DNA from: Panopea generosa
Taxonomy: Eukaryota; Mollusca; Bivalvia; Adapedonta; Hiatellidae
NCBI GenBank assembly: GCA_029582155.1
Contig: CM055906.1
Span: forward strand, 17,072,937 to 17,136,936
DNA length: 64,000 bases
Reading direction: 5' to 3'
The notes beneath the pieces were generated by a model, which did no database searches, was not told where the DNA came from, and saw nothing but the letters and a program-made list of their open reading frames with translations. Made by a program: the position numbers and the translations under genes. Shown here piece by piece: positions 11,162 through 21,095 of the stretch (its first letter is position 1; every line of letters starts with the position of its first letter).

Positions 11162-11494
11162 GTAGTCTCCCAGAAATTGCTTTGCTTGTCTCATGACAAA
11201 TAACTGTTATAGTTTTTGCTTGCTGCAGACATTCAATAATATCTTAAAATAATCCATTTGGTGATGGAAAGCTGCCTTTGTAGATATGACTGGGAACAGT
11301 TTTATTCTCTTTTTATTTAGGAAATGCTGGGTTTACCTTAATGAACCAAACTTTGAGCGTAAAATTCAGAATTAAAATTTCCAATTTAATAGGATGTAAT
11401 TGAAATACTTTAAAAAAAACTAAAATTTGAATGGTACATTTATATCTAACAAAAAATTATTGTAAACCACTTTTGTTCACATAATAATCGTGTA

Positions 11495-11822
11495 ATTACA
11501 CAGAATCAGTCTGGCAAAATTGTGCAATTACAATGAATCAGTCTGGCGAAAATTGTGCAAATACACTGAATCAGTCTGGCAAAAATTGTGCAAATACACG
11601 GAATCAGTCCGGCAAAAATTGTGTAAATACACTGATTCAGTCCGGCAAAAATTGTGCAAATACACTGAATCAGTCTGGCAAAAATTATGCAAATACACTG
11701 AATCAGTTTGGCAAATATTGTGCAATTACAATGAATCAGTCTGGCAAAAATTGTGCAAATACTCTGAATCAGTCTGGCAAAAATTATGCAAATACACAGA
11801 ATCAGTCTGGCAAAAATGGTGA
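11495..11822. repeat. 33-bp minisatellite, about 10 copies
   Basis: Units contain aatcagtctggcaaaaattg; the period is 33 bp with one 32-bp unit. Because 33 is divisible by three, two plus-strand frames and one minus-strand frame stay open, creating spurious repeat peptides of 65-100 residues. Confidence 0.95.
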
Positions 11823-12250
11823 TTCTGAGTCTTAAAGACGAAAAGTTAGATTCATTCTGGTGCTAAGTTCCCAGCACATGCCTTTATGGAGATCCAGTGG
11901 CCATGGTCAAAACATTCCTTAGCGATTCAGAATGTTTTATAATAAATGAAGTTCCCATAATCTTTTGCTGAAATAGATAATTTATAAGCAATTGATTTTC
12001 TGGTACGGTAAAGCGTGTTCATGTGATATTTATGTGTCACCATTCAGGGTATTAACTGTTACCCTGTCCATCTGTCCATCTGTCCACACTCGCACTAATG
12101 GATATTTAAGTGTCTAGGGTTTAGGGCTAATAATTGTTTTGGACAGTTGAAAAACAGTTGAAAACAAATGGTGTTGCTAAAAAAATGGTTTTATGTGGCT
12201 AAATATAAAAACAAATCAGCTAAGATATATAGATGATTAGCTAGGTACTT

Positions 12251-12522
12251 AAGATGGCATGTTTGGTGGAATAATTACCTGTATGATACAAGACTGTAAC
12301 TTGTCAGGGGAGATAATAAAGATGGCATGCTTGGTGGAATAATTACTAGTATAATAGAAGACTGTAACTTGTCAGGGGAGATAATAAAGATGGCATGCTT
12401 GGTGGAGTAATTACTAGTATAATACAAGACTGTAACTTGTCAGGGGAGATAATTAAGATGGCATGCTTGGTAGAATAATTACCAATATAATACAAGACTG
12501 TAACTTATCAGGGGAGATAATT
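12251..12522. repeat. 68-bp tandem repeat, 4 copies
   Basis: Four units of exactly 68 bp start at 12251, 12319, 12387 and 12455, each opening aagatggcatg. Divergence is only a few substitutions per unit. Confidence 0.95.
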
Positions 12523-12649
12523 AAAAAATGAAAACTGTACTTGTGTTAGCTTGTTTGCTTATTGCGATACTATTGCTGTAATATTTTGTTTTTATTTTGT
12601 TTGTTAACTAACCAATCTTCAGTGTTATGGTTGTTACTTTTCTGGCATC

Positions 12650-12888
12650 AGTTTCACTAAACATCTGATCTTGAGATTTTCCTCAACTCAAATGTTTGCA
12701 TTGCTTGAACTCCAATAAATTTACATTGATCATTTTGCCTGTATTCCTTTACATGTTATGACTTCAATCATTTATTGTGTAATGATTGTAATGTTTCACA
12801 AGTAATCATTTGAAGAATTTGATATTTTTTGAGTTGAGGAATATCTAACCTTGAGATGTTTAGTGAAACTGACCCCAGATACTCTATT
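12650..12888. mobile_element. MITE-like inverted-repeat element
   Basis: The left end reads catcagtttcactaaacatc and the right end gatgtttagtgaaactgacc, its imperfect reverse complement, with a second inverted word cctcaactcaaa / gagttgagg inside. A diverged copy lies at 14107-14335. Confidence 0.6.
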
Positions 12889-12908
12889 TTGTACACCTGA
12901 CAAGAGAT

Positions 12909-13194
12909 TGATTGATTGAATATTGAGCGTCATTTTTATGGAATCAAGAGCTAACAGACAATCTGTTAACCTAAACACTGCTTCATGGGATCCTGAAAGG
13001 TTAACCGATACTCGAGCACACCGCATCTCCGCAAGTAACTGATAACTTTCTTGCATGAATCAGCACTGAGAGACAAATAATAATGAGACAATTTGTATAT
13101 CAATCATCACGGAGACTGTTGCTGGGCGGAAATTCGAACTCATGACCCCTGGATTGATAGTAAGACGCGCTACCGACTGAGTTAATCCGGCCAG
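12909..13194 (-). mobile_element. SINE family 1, complete, with 14-bp target duplication
   Basis: On the minus strand a tRNA-like head (box A taactcagtcggtagcg, box B gagttcgaat) is followed by the family body and the 3' end catgaaaaatgac-type tail. The element is flanked by a perfect 14-bp direct repeat, cacctgacaagaga, at 12895-12908 and 13195-13208, indicating a fairly recent insertion. Confidence 0.85.
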
Positions 13195-13961
13195 CACCTG
13201 ACAAGAGAGTGAATATATTGTACATGTATTATTGAATATGTGTGTTGCTACATTTTATGGTTTTGATTATGAAAACTTAAATTGCAAAAAAAAAAGAAAC
13301 AAAAACATGGTATAAAAAAATTAAGAAAAAAATATGGGACCGTTTTGATTACAACAAAAAATTGGCAACATTTACTACTGTTTTTATTTGGCATATGCTG
13401 CACAATTATACGTTGATGAGAACGTGCGTCTGCCTCCGTTCACATATCCGTCAGTCTGTTTGTGCTAAAACATGACTATGCTTATAATCCAACTATAATA
13501 TTGTTGTTATGGGACAGTTGATTTTGCTTTGATCATTAAAGTTAACTACATGTATAAATTATGTGTGTGTGTTACAGTTAATACAGCTTGTATTGTTATC
13601 AATAACATGCAATATTTTTGCTATTTAAATAACAGGCTTAGTTTACCATAACATTTCAAGATAAATACATACTGTGTTGTTGTAGGTTGACTGAAGTTGT
13701 CATAGAAACAAACATATTTGTGCATATCCATTTTTATTTTGAAAGGATTGTAAGTAGTACTTTGAAATGATTTGAAATAATAGCCTTGATATTGAAATTT
13801 GTCTGGTGCAATATGCCCTTTAACTATACCAATAAGTTTATTCTGGTAAAATCACAATGGTTTACTTAGCTAATGGTTTATTGCACAATTTAAAATCTTT
13901 TTATTTGTTTGTTGAGTTATTTCCCATATTAATTCAGAAACCTCTCTTGTACATTTAATAG

Positions 13962-14087
13962 ACAAAAATTGCCTTGGAGGAACAGATAGCAGAACAAGAG
14001 GAAGAATTGATGCGCATTAGAAAAGGTGTGAAACGAAAAGACGAAGACAGACGTGCGATAGAAGAAACTTTACAGGAGTCGAAGAAT
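13962..14087 (+). CDS. Exon 5, coiled-coil segment of 42 residues
   Basis: Acceptor gtacatttaatag and donor AAT|GTGAGT bound 126 nt in phase 0-0. The peptide begins TKIALEEQIAEQEEELMRI; core residues L5, I9, L16, I19, V23, I33 and L37 keep the shared register. A strongly basic patch (KGVKRKDEDRR, residues 21-31) follows an acidic one, a charge switch that could dictate pairing or partner binding. It is six heptads long. Confidence 0.87.
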
Positions 14088-14106
14088 GTGAGTTTTAAAT
14101 TAACAG

Positions 14107-14335
14107 GCCTTAGTGTTACTTAATTTCTCAGCTCAAGAATTTCCTCAGCTCAATTTTTGGAAATGCTACAACTTCATTTACATTGACCTTTTTGCATGTT
14201 ATCCTTTTTGCTTGAGTAAAGATTTGTTATGACTTCAATTCTGTTTGGTCCTTTAATGTGCAAGAAATTGATATTTTTAAGTAGGGATAAATCTCAGATT
14301 CAGATGCTTAGTGAAACTGACCTCAGGATCTCAAC
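14107..14335. mobile_element. MITE-like element, second copy
   Basis: It shares with 12650-12888 the words tcaatttttgg, gttatgacttcaat, gaaattgatattttt and the end gcttagtgaaactgacctca. It fills nearly half of the 551-bp intron between exons 5 and 6. Confidence 0.55.
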
Positions 14336-14638
14336 TTAAGTTAGATTAATATTTATTTTCAAATACCTATATAAGGGCTAATAAAGGTCCTTTCCCATTC
14401 AGGTAATATTCAGGTACCCCTGAAGTATGCCATTTCTATTGCGTTCTTTGGTTTTGATGATGTTTATTGTATTGAAATAAAAAATTTGGATATCAGGAAT
14501 CATGTTTTAAATTTTCCAATTAACAGCACATAGTGTACTCAGATATTTATCTATGCAGTTGACACCCATAGAAGACTTACATGTGAAATGATTAAAAACA
14601 TATCAAATGTAAACCACCATTAAAAATTGCTTCTTCAG

Positions 14639-14806
14639 AACTATGATGACCTGTACAAGGAGCTGTCCAATGTCCGAGCCTACTATGAGAGATCTCTGGA
14701 ACAGATCAGCGTTCTCGAGAACAACAAGCAGTTGGCGATGCAGCAGTTGGAGTTGTCGGAGCACGAGAAAGAAAGGCTACGTTCAGATAATGACAGGCTA
14801 CGTGAT
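14639..14806 (+). CDS. Exon 6, coiled-coil segment of 56 residues
   Basis: Acceptor attgcttcttcag and donor GAT|GTAAGT bound 168 nt in phase 0-0, eight heptads. Starting NYDDLYKELSNVRAYY, it has core residues Y2, L5, L9, V12, Y16, I23, L26, A33, L37, L47 and L54, making it one of the cleanest coil segments of the gene. Base composition is richer in G+C than the surrounding intron, as expected for a conserved coding exon. Confidence 0.9.
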
Positions 14807-15118
14807 GTAAGTTGGAAAGTTTTTTTTTTCATCCAAAATATTTCACTTCATCTTAAAAACTGTTAATTTGCTTGCAATTGATAATGATACAAGATTAGTT
14901 ACAGAACAATTGCATAGATTTTTATTAATATTGTTTGTAGAATATGGAGATAACCAGTCAGAAATCAGACTAATTCATAATTCTGTGTCCCAATTCAAAC
15001 AGAAACTCTATATATCATTGTAGTTTTGTTGCATGTAACAATTTAAATTACATTTTCATTACAAAAACAACATAATATTTTCTTGACAAAAATATTGAAT
15101 AATTACTTTTATCGGCAG

Positions 15119-15190
15119 ATCGCAGAAGGTAAATCACGAGATTTGAAACATGAGAGAGAACAGCTGGAAGAGGCGGTGCTAGACTTGAAG
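15119..15190 (+). CDS. Exon 7, coiled-coil segment of 24 residues
   Basis: Acceptor cttttatcggcag and donor AAG|GTAAGC bound 72 nt, phase 0-0. The peptide is IAEGKSRDLKHEREQLEEAV followed by LDLK. Core residues A2, L9, L16 and L23 keep the register of exon 6. The length is not a multiple of seven residues, so the strict heptad-per-exon rule ends here. Confidence 0.85.
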
Positions 15191-15333
15191 GTAAGCAAAC
15201 CTGTCGGCGAGAGTGTGAGAGTGTCTCTATTACAGTTACTCCAATGCTGTGATCATTGCACACACGTATCTAAACATGAATTACAGTATTAAGAATCACA
15301 CACTTCACTAGACTATTTTGTAAAACTGAATAA

Positions 15334-15572
15334 GACATCCTTAAAAAATAAACTGTTTGCTGTGTTTCTACCTACTCACTCAAAATTGCCGCTACCATAA
15401 TTTTTTTATTGACTTTCAAAGTGTTTGTTTTTTTTTCATGATTTATGTCCTTTTTTCTTTAAAATGACTATGAAAAATAAAAATGTGGCCAAAAAATAAA
15501 TTAGCTACCTACCTACTCACATGAAAAATACAGGGTGTGAGTACAGTAAACAAATATTTTTTAAGGAGGGCC
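15334..15572 (+). mobile_element. MITE family 1, complete copy
   Basis: It is bounded by acatccttaaaaaataaact and ttttttaaggagggcctt, imperfect inverted repeats. The centre contains ctacctactcactcaaaatt and aaaatgactatgaaaaataa. Confidence 0.75.
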
Positions 15573-16192
15573 TTATTAGAAACATTAATATTTTATTTAT
15601 TGTATTTTAGTTACCTTGCCAATCTTACTGCTGTGCCATACTGCTTTAAACACCTTTGTTTACTCAGAATTGAATTTTAAGTTGTCTGCTTGTCTCATTT
15701 TGATTTCATGATTTTTGAGTTAAGATCTATATAAAAACCTTGTTATCTTCCCCACATACTTTAACTTGGGAAACTTCAGTGCACAAGTTAGCTCAAGACT
15801 TCTGTCAATTTTTTAACAAATTATTGAAGTGACAGTGAATATTATACCTTGTCCAACTTGTATAACTGTAAATATTATCCCACCCAATGTGTTCATTAGC
15901 TGCTTCCTACAACCATCATTGTATAATTACTTGAACTACTTAATTTAATATCATTATAATTTGCTTATTGTCATCTGTCACCAGATGTAGTCTAAATAAG
16001 TAACTTGTCTACTGCAGGGTTTTAATACTTTATATTGATGAAGGATGTTTTATAGTATGTCAATATCATGTGACTTTTGTTGACCAGCATGTTGTAATAC
16101 CTTATCTAATTCTGGTATAAAAGTGGTAGTTCCATTATTGTTTGTCCAATTGTAAATCTACAAAGTAAGGTTCCTCCGCGGCTGCCTGGTCT

Positions 16193-16702
16193 AAGGCCAT
16201 AAAAAATTAATTGCTAGATTATTATTCATGCCCGCCACGTAATTTTCATGCTGCCCAAACCCTTTTTATTTTTATTGTTGTTGTTGTTGTATGGTGTTTA
16301 GCGTCGCTTTCAACAATTTTTCAGTCATATCGCGACGGTGTCTATTTGAGACAGTATTCTAAGCGCTGTCACACTTGAGTATCATGCCACAGACACATGG
16401 TATGATACCCCACCCAGTCACATTATACTGACACAGGGCCGACCAGACCTAGAACTCTCCTCTAAATGCTAAGCGTCAAGCGAGGAAGCTTTTAGTACCA
16501 TTTTTAAAGTTTTTGGTATGACCCGGCTGGGGATTGAACCCACGATCTTCTGCATGTGAGGCAGACGCTCTACCACTAGACCACGCTGCGGTCTTATTTT
16601 TATTAAAAAAATAAATAAAAATAGAAAATAAAATCCTCCGGCCCTCCCTGTTTTTAAGAAAAATTTGGATGATAATCTAGCAATTAATTTTAAATGGCCT
16701 AA
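16193..16702. mobile_element. MITE family 2, split by a nested SINE
   Basis: Terminal inverted repeats aaggccataaaaaattaatt and caattaattttaaatggcc, plus the internal word attttcatgctgcccaaacc (reverse of the family's gggtggcatgaaaat), identify the element. A SINE at 16277-16593 interrupts it. Confidence 0.8.
16277..16593 (-). mobile_element. SINE family 2, complete, with 11-bp target duplication
   Basis: On the minus strand the head reads gtggtctagtggtagagcg (box A) and gtgggttcaatcccc (box B), tRNA-like. The body ends in a short (aac/aat)n tail. A perfect 11-bp duplication, ttatttttatt, flanks it at 16266-16276 and 16594-16604. It lies inside a MITE, so it inserted later. Confidence 0.88.
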
Positions 16703-16940
16703 TGGTCACTTGCCTCTTGCCGCTGAGGTTGTTGGTAGGTGCCCAGTTTGGTTATAAACAATTCATGTGAGGAAGTTTGTCAGTTACTTTCAGATGTCGT
16801 TTTTGAAAGGTTGTTTTGCTCCGATTCTTTCCGAGGTTTTCCTCCACTAATACAACTAGATATGCCTCATATAACATATCATGCATTGAAGATGGTGTTA
16901 TATAACCCATTCAAAAATATAATGTTACATATTGTTTACC
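16692..16940 (+). mobile_element. SINE-like repeat family 4
   Basis: The words tgtgaggaagtttgtcagtt, ttttcctccactaatacaac and gaagatggtgttatataacc match the order seen at 7468 and 58588. Confidence 0.5.
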
Positions 16941-17121
16941 CATCAGTGTATGTTTGTGAGGTTGATTGAAATTGTTTTTTGCAGAATTCATTTTTGTGGG
17001 GATGGTATTCTCAATAACTACATACATGATTTAACAATAAGCAGTAGGCATGGAGTTATACTTGCCTCAATCATGCAGTGCTCTCCACACAATATTAAAA
17101 TTGATCAAGAAGTTAGTCAGA

Positions 17122-17380
17122 CCCGATAAGCTCAGTTGATTACGCGTTTGACTATCAATCCAGGGGTCATGAGTTAGAAACCGCGCCTGGCAACAGTCAT
17201 TATCATTCGTCTATCACTGCTGATTCAAGTAGGGAAGTTATCAGTTACTTACGAAGATGGGGTGTGCTTGAGTACTGGTTAACCTTTCAGGATCCAAGGA
17301 AACAGTGGTTAGGTTATTTGATAATCTGTTGGCCCTCAATGGCATAAAATAATGTTAAATAAGCAATAAAACAATCAATA
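17122..17380 (+). mobile_element. SINE family 1, complete but diverged
   Basis: It opens acccgataagctcagttgat (box A), has ggggtcatgagtta in the box-B region, then the body words gttatcagttactta, ggatccaaggaaacagtgg and the end ccctcaatggcataaa. Confidence 0.75.
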
Positions 17381-18438
17381 AATCAAGAAGTTATGAAATA
17401 TAGAAATAATAACTACTTACAGAATGGGGTAATGGTATGTTTAGTTCCATTTTGAAGCATGCTTGTTAGAGAAAGTCCTGTGTTTATCTGTGTTTACCAC
17501 AGATAAGTTTTATATACAAATTGATATTCTATAATGTAACAATCTGCTCATTTAAAAATATATATTTCTGATGATAAAGTTGTTCTTTGATTTAGTAGCT
17601 ATTACAAGGTTTCTGAAATACCAAGCTTTTGATTTTCTTTTACAAATTATTTCTGACATCAAATTTGAAAATAACAGTTTCTGGTGAGCTCAGTTAGTAG
17701 TATACTAAAGTTAATTGAGCATTTTGTATGAACAAACTTTATAATTAAGGTTTTACTTTTAATTGACTTTATTAATTAGTTATGTAATAAGTCAGTTACT
17801 AATTATCATCATAGAGCATTGATTATACCTACATGTATTTTCTTTTTCAGTTTCATATATATATATATTTTAAACTATTACTTACATTTGAACCTATTTT
17901 AGAATCATTTTCTTGTCAGTTTAATTTTACTTGAATGATACTTGCTAGTGTCACAGTTACACATTTTAATGTTGCTTCTGTCCAAATTTTCCAAACTAAA
18001 GTGACACATGGCAATTTAATTAAATTTCACCTAATTCTGTATCTGAAAACTATATATTTATATGTCGCAAATATGAAATTAGAATACCCCATATAGTTTG
18101 CAGGATTTTTTTTTATATTTTGGAAAGGGGCATTACTCTTGTAAATGGTTAAAAGGCATTATATTACTTAAATGGTGATAACATGTTACAGAAATGTTAT
18201 TTTTGTAAGTTTTATAATGAGCCTAACATCACTTGTTTTATAAAAAATGTTAATAATTTCTGAAATATGAAATTTCATATAGTAATACTTAGATATTATT
18301 ATCTGCATTTGGTTGTACGTTCATAAATGTAAAGATTGATTTGATGCCCAAAACTTGAGAAAAATAAGATTTCCACATTGCCATTTGTCCCTTTTATGTT
18401 GCAAAAATTTTACATTTTACCGGCATGTCATATGACAG

Positions 18439-18465
18439 GTGATACAGACTATTGCCCAGCTACAG
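18439..18465 (+). CDS. Candidate 27-nt micro-exon (VIQTIAQLQ)
   Basis: Acceptor tcatatgacag and donor CAG|GTGAGC bound 27 nt in phase 0-0, encoding VIQTIAQLQ. V1, I5 and L8 line up in register with exon 8 (I3, I6). The last nine residues of exon 7, LEEAVLDLK, would fit the same downstream register if this exon were skipped, so inclusion adds nine residues and shifts the phase of the upstream coil by two. The donor is good and the acceptor tract is modest. A cassette exon is the best reading. Confidence 0.5.
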
Positions 18466-18770
18466 GTGAGCCCAGCGTGGCCTCCCTTTGTTCAGGAGCT
18501 GTCTCCCGTGCTGAAAGATTACATGTTTATATTTATATCTAATGGCTCACTGTGGCAACTTACCAATGATCATTCATTGCAACTTCGTGATTCATTTCTT
18601 TACTATATTAAACATCTGCATGATTTTTCTTCATGTACAGTGTCATGCTCTGTGCTTTATTAATATTTCAATGTTAAAAGAGGAATTTTCTTGTAAATGT
18701 CATGTGTGTGGCTTAAACATCATTTTACAGTGCCTGTCAAATGTTCATGAACTAATGGTTTCGGTCATAA
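18466..18770 (+). other. Intron stretch after the 18439 micro-exon
   Basis: Short open frames here overlap each other on one strand and have no splice-site or codon support. No feature is supported. Confidence 0.5.
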
Positions 18771-18774
18771 TAAT

Positions 18775-19275
18775 GTTATCTTTGAGGAGAAATGGAAGCA
18801 GTTGCCATGTGATAATTTGGTCACAATAAAGTCTTCTTTGAGGAGAAATGGTTGGAAGTTTCCATGTGAAAATTTGGTCACAATAAAACCATCTTCGAGA
18901 AGAAATAGTGGGAAGTTGCCTTGTGATGATTTGGTCCATTAAAGTCATCTTTGAGGAGAAATAGTGGGAAGTTGCCATGTGATGATTTGGTCCATTAAAG
19001 TCATCTTTGAGGAGAAATAGTGGGAAGTTGCCATGTGATGATTTGGTCACAATAAAGTCATCTTTGAGGAGAAAAAGTGGGAAGCTGCCATTTGATAATT
19101 TGGTCACAATAAAGCCATCTTTGAGGAGAAATGGTGGGAAGTTGCCATGTGATGATTTAGTCCATTAAAGTCATCTTTGAGGAGAAATGGTGGGAAGTTG
19201 CCATGTGATGATTTGGTCACAATAAAGTCATCTTTGAGGAGAAATAGTGGGAAGATGCCATGTGATAATAGAAAA
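18775..19275. repeat. 56/57-bp minisatellite, about 9 copies
   Basis: Units contain tctttgaggagaaatagtgg and gttgccatgtgatgatttgg. Lengths alternate between 56 and 57 bp depending on gtccatt versus gtcacaat, so two sequence types are interspersed. Confidence 0.92.
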
Positions 19276-20344
19276 TAAAATGGTCAATCTAGGAATTATT
19301 TCCTACTCTTCAAATGTATTTAAATGATTGTCAGTTCTGCTCAGAAGTTAAATATCACTTGTAATACACTGACTTACTCCATTAATGTTGCTTAAAATAG
19401 TATGTTATCGGATTAAAGCAAGCCATCACAGCCTTTCTATCTCTCAGTGAGTAATTGCACAGATACCTTAATCAGCTGCTCAAGTGAAATACTAGTATCT
19501 CTTGGCGACATCACTTGCAAACTTGTCATTAGCAATTAGACAAAATCTCCTTCTAACTTCTTCTTTCAACTGATTTGCAGATTTGAAATTAAGCTGTCAA
19601 TTTGACCTTTGCAGTAATTGATCACTGAACATTAGATAATGGTTTCACATACAGTGTGCTATAAACTAAACATGAGACTTTTTAACCTTCACCTTCTGTC
19701 ATACAGCTGTTTATATATGTTACCATTGTTGATTTGCAGAGAAAAGAGGTAACGGGTAAAATTAGTATGTCTAAACATCACAATTGGTTTGAAACTTCAT
19801 TTTGAATGTGAAAAGTTTGTACACAACAAGTATGGAGAACAAAGTGGACAAGTTTGAAAAAAATGTCATACATAAGATATGAGGGTAACTGAGCTATTTG
19901 TGACTTTGTTAGCTCATTAAAATTTTCTCCTTCTTCAGTAACTTATGTATAGTGCAAAACTTACACATTATTTTAGTCACAGTGTCAAACCTCGAGTCTG
20001 GCTACTTTATATATTGTCACATACAGCTGAGGGTCACTAAATTCATAAATGACAGCAAAAGCTTTAGTTTGAGTTGATGATGAACAAGAGGTCTGTCTCT
20101 GTTATGATCTATTATATAGATCTATCTCTATTCTAGTCATGATCACCATGTGCATGAATTTTCCAGACTTCTATTTTAATAGATTTGCCTTTATGTGCCT
20201 CCAACAGTTTGTGTATAAGTATACAGAATGAATGTTCAAATTGTTACAGATATTGTTAATTAATGATATAATTTGATTGAAATATTCAATAGCTAGTATA
20301 AGTAGTCAAAACCATGAAGTGTTCAAATCTTACTTAGTTTTTTA

Positions 20345-21095
20345 TCTGTGTAGTTTTAAGGTGAGGGGAGGGTGCAGGGCACATAGGCCAGGTATCTTTA
20401 AAATGTCTACTTTATTGATTCAAATTCAACTCTCTCTTGGGTCCATAAATAAAGCCTTCACCTTTGTTCATAAGTAAGGCCTTCTCCTTTGTCCGTAAAC
20501 AAGACCTCCTTTGTCCGCCTTCTTCTCCTGAGTCTGTAAGCAAGTCCTTTTCCTTGATTCATAAGTAAGGACTTCTTTTCATATATCCATAAGTTAGGCC
20601 TTTTGCTCTAGTTTTCCTAAGTAAGGCCTTTTCTTGCATCCATAGGTAGGCATTCTCCTTGTCCTTAAGTAAGATCTTATTCTCCTAAGCCCTTGTTGGG
20701 TCTATAAGTTGGGCATTTTTCTTGGCCCAAAAGTAAGGCTTTCTTCTCATTGGTCCATAAGTAAGGTCTCTTCCTGGATCCGTAAGTTAGGCCTTCTACT
20801 TTTGAATCTGTTAGGCAGAATTTTTCTCTCGGGTCTGTAAATAAAGCTTTTTTTTCCTGGACTTTCTACTGAGTCCTTAAGAAACGCCTTCTGTTTGGTC
20901 CGTAAGTATGGCCTCCTCCTTGATCTGTAAGCAAGGACTTCTTCTATGGATCTGGGAGTAAGACATTCTTTTCCAGGATTTGTAAGAAAGGCCTTCTTCT
21001 ATTGGATCTGGGAGTAAGACATTCTTTTCCAGGATTTGTAAGAAAGGTCTTCTTTTCCTTTGTCCATAAATAAGCTGCCCTTTCCCAGGAACCAT
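20345..21095. repeat. Degenerate roughly 24-bp repeat
   Basis: About 750 bp is made of diverged units of the form gtccataagtaaggccttct. The last part includes a near-perfect duplication of about 60 bp (atctgggagtaagacattct at 20950 and 21006). Confidence 0.8.

Larger units (their letters stand above)
8906..13961 (+). other. Introns between exon 4 and exon 5
   Basis: A 5.06-kb stretch holding the two candidate short exons (9477, 11141), a SINE family 4 fragment (10165-10305), a 33-bp repeat (11495-11822), a 68-bp repeat (12251-12522), an inverted-repeat element (12650-12888) and a SINE (12909-13194). The remaining AT-rich parts (9520-10160, 10310-11130, 11830-12250, 13210-13960) show nothing clear. 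Confidence 0.6.

Noticed and set aside
11520-11835. Two 100-codon open frames with 11-residue repeats
   Set aside because: By-product of a 33-bp minisatellite.
16506-16593. tRNA-like sequence with box A and box B (minus strand)
   Set aside because: It is the head of a SINE with target duplication and a long body, not an independent tRNA gene; the same applies to the heads at 12909, 17122, 32765, 50390 and 59470.
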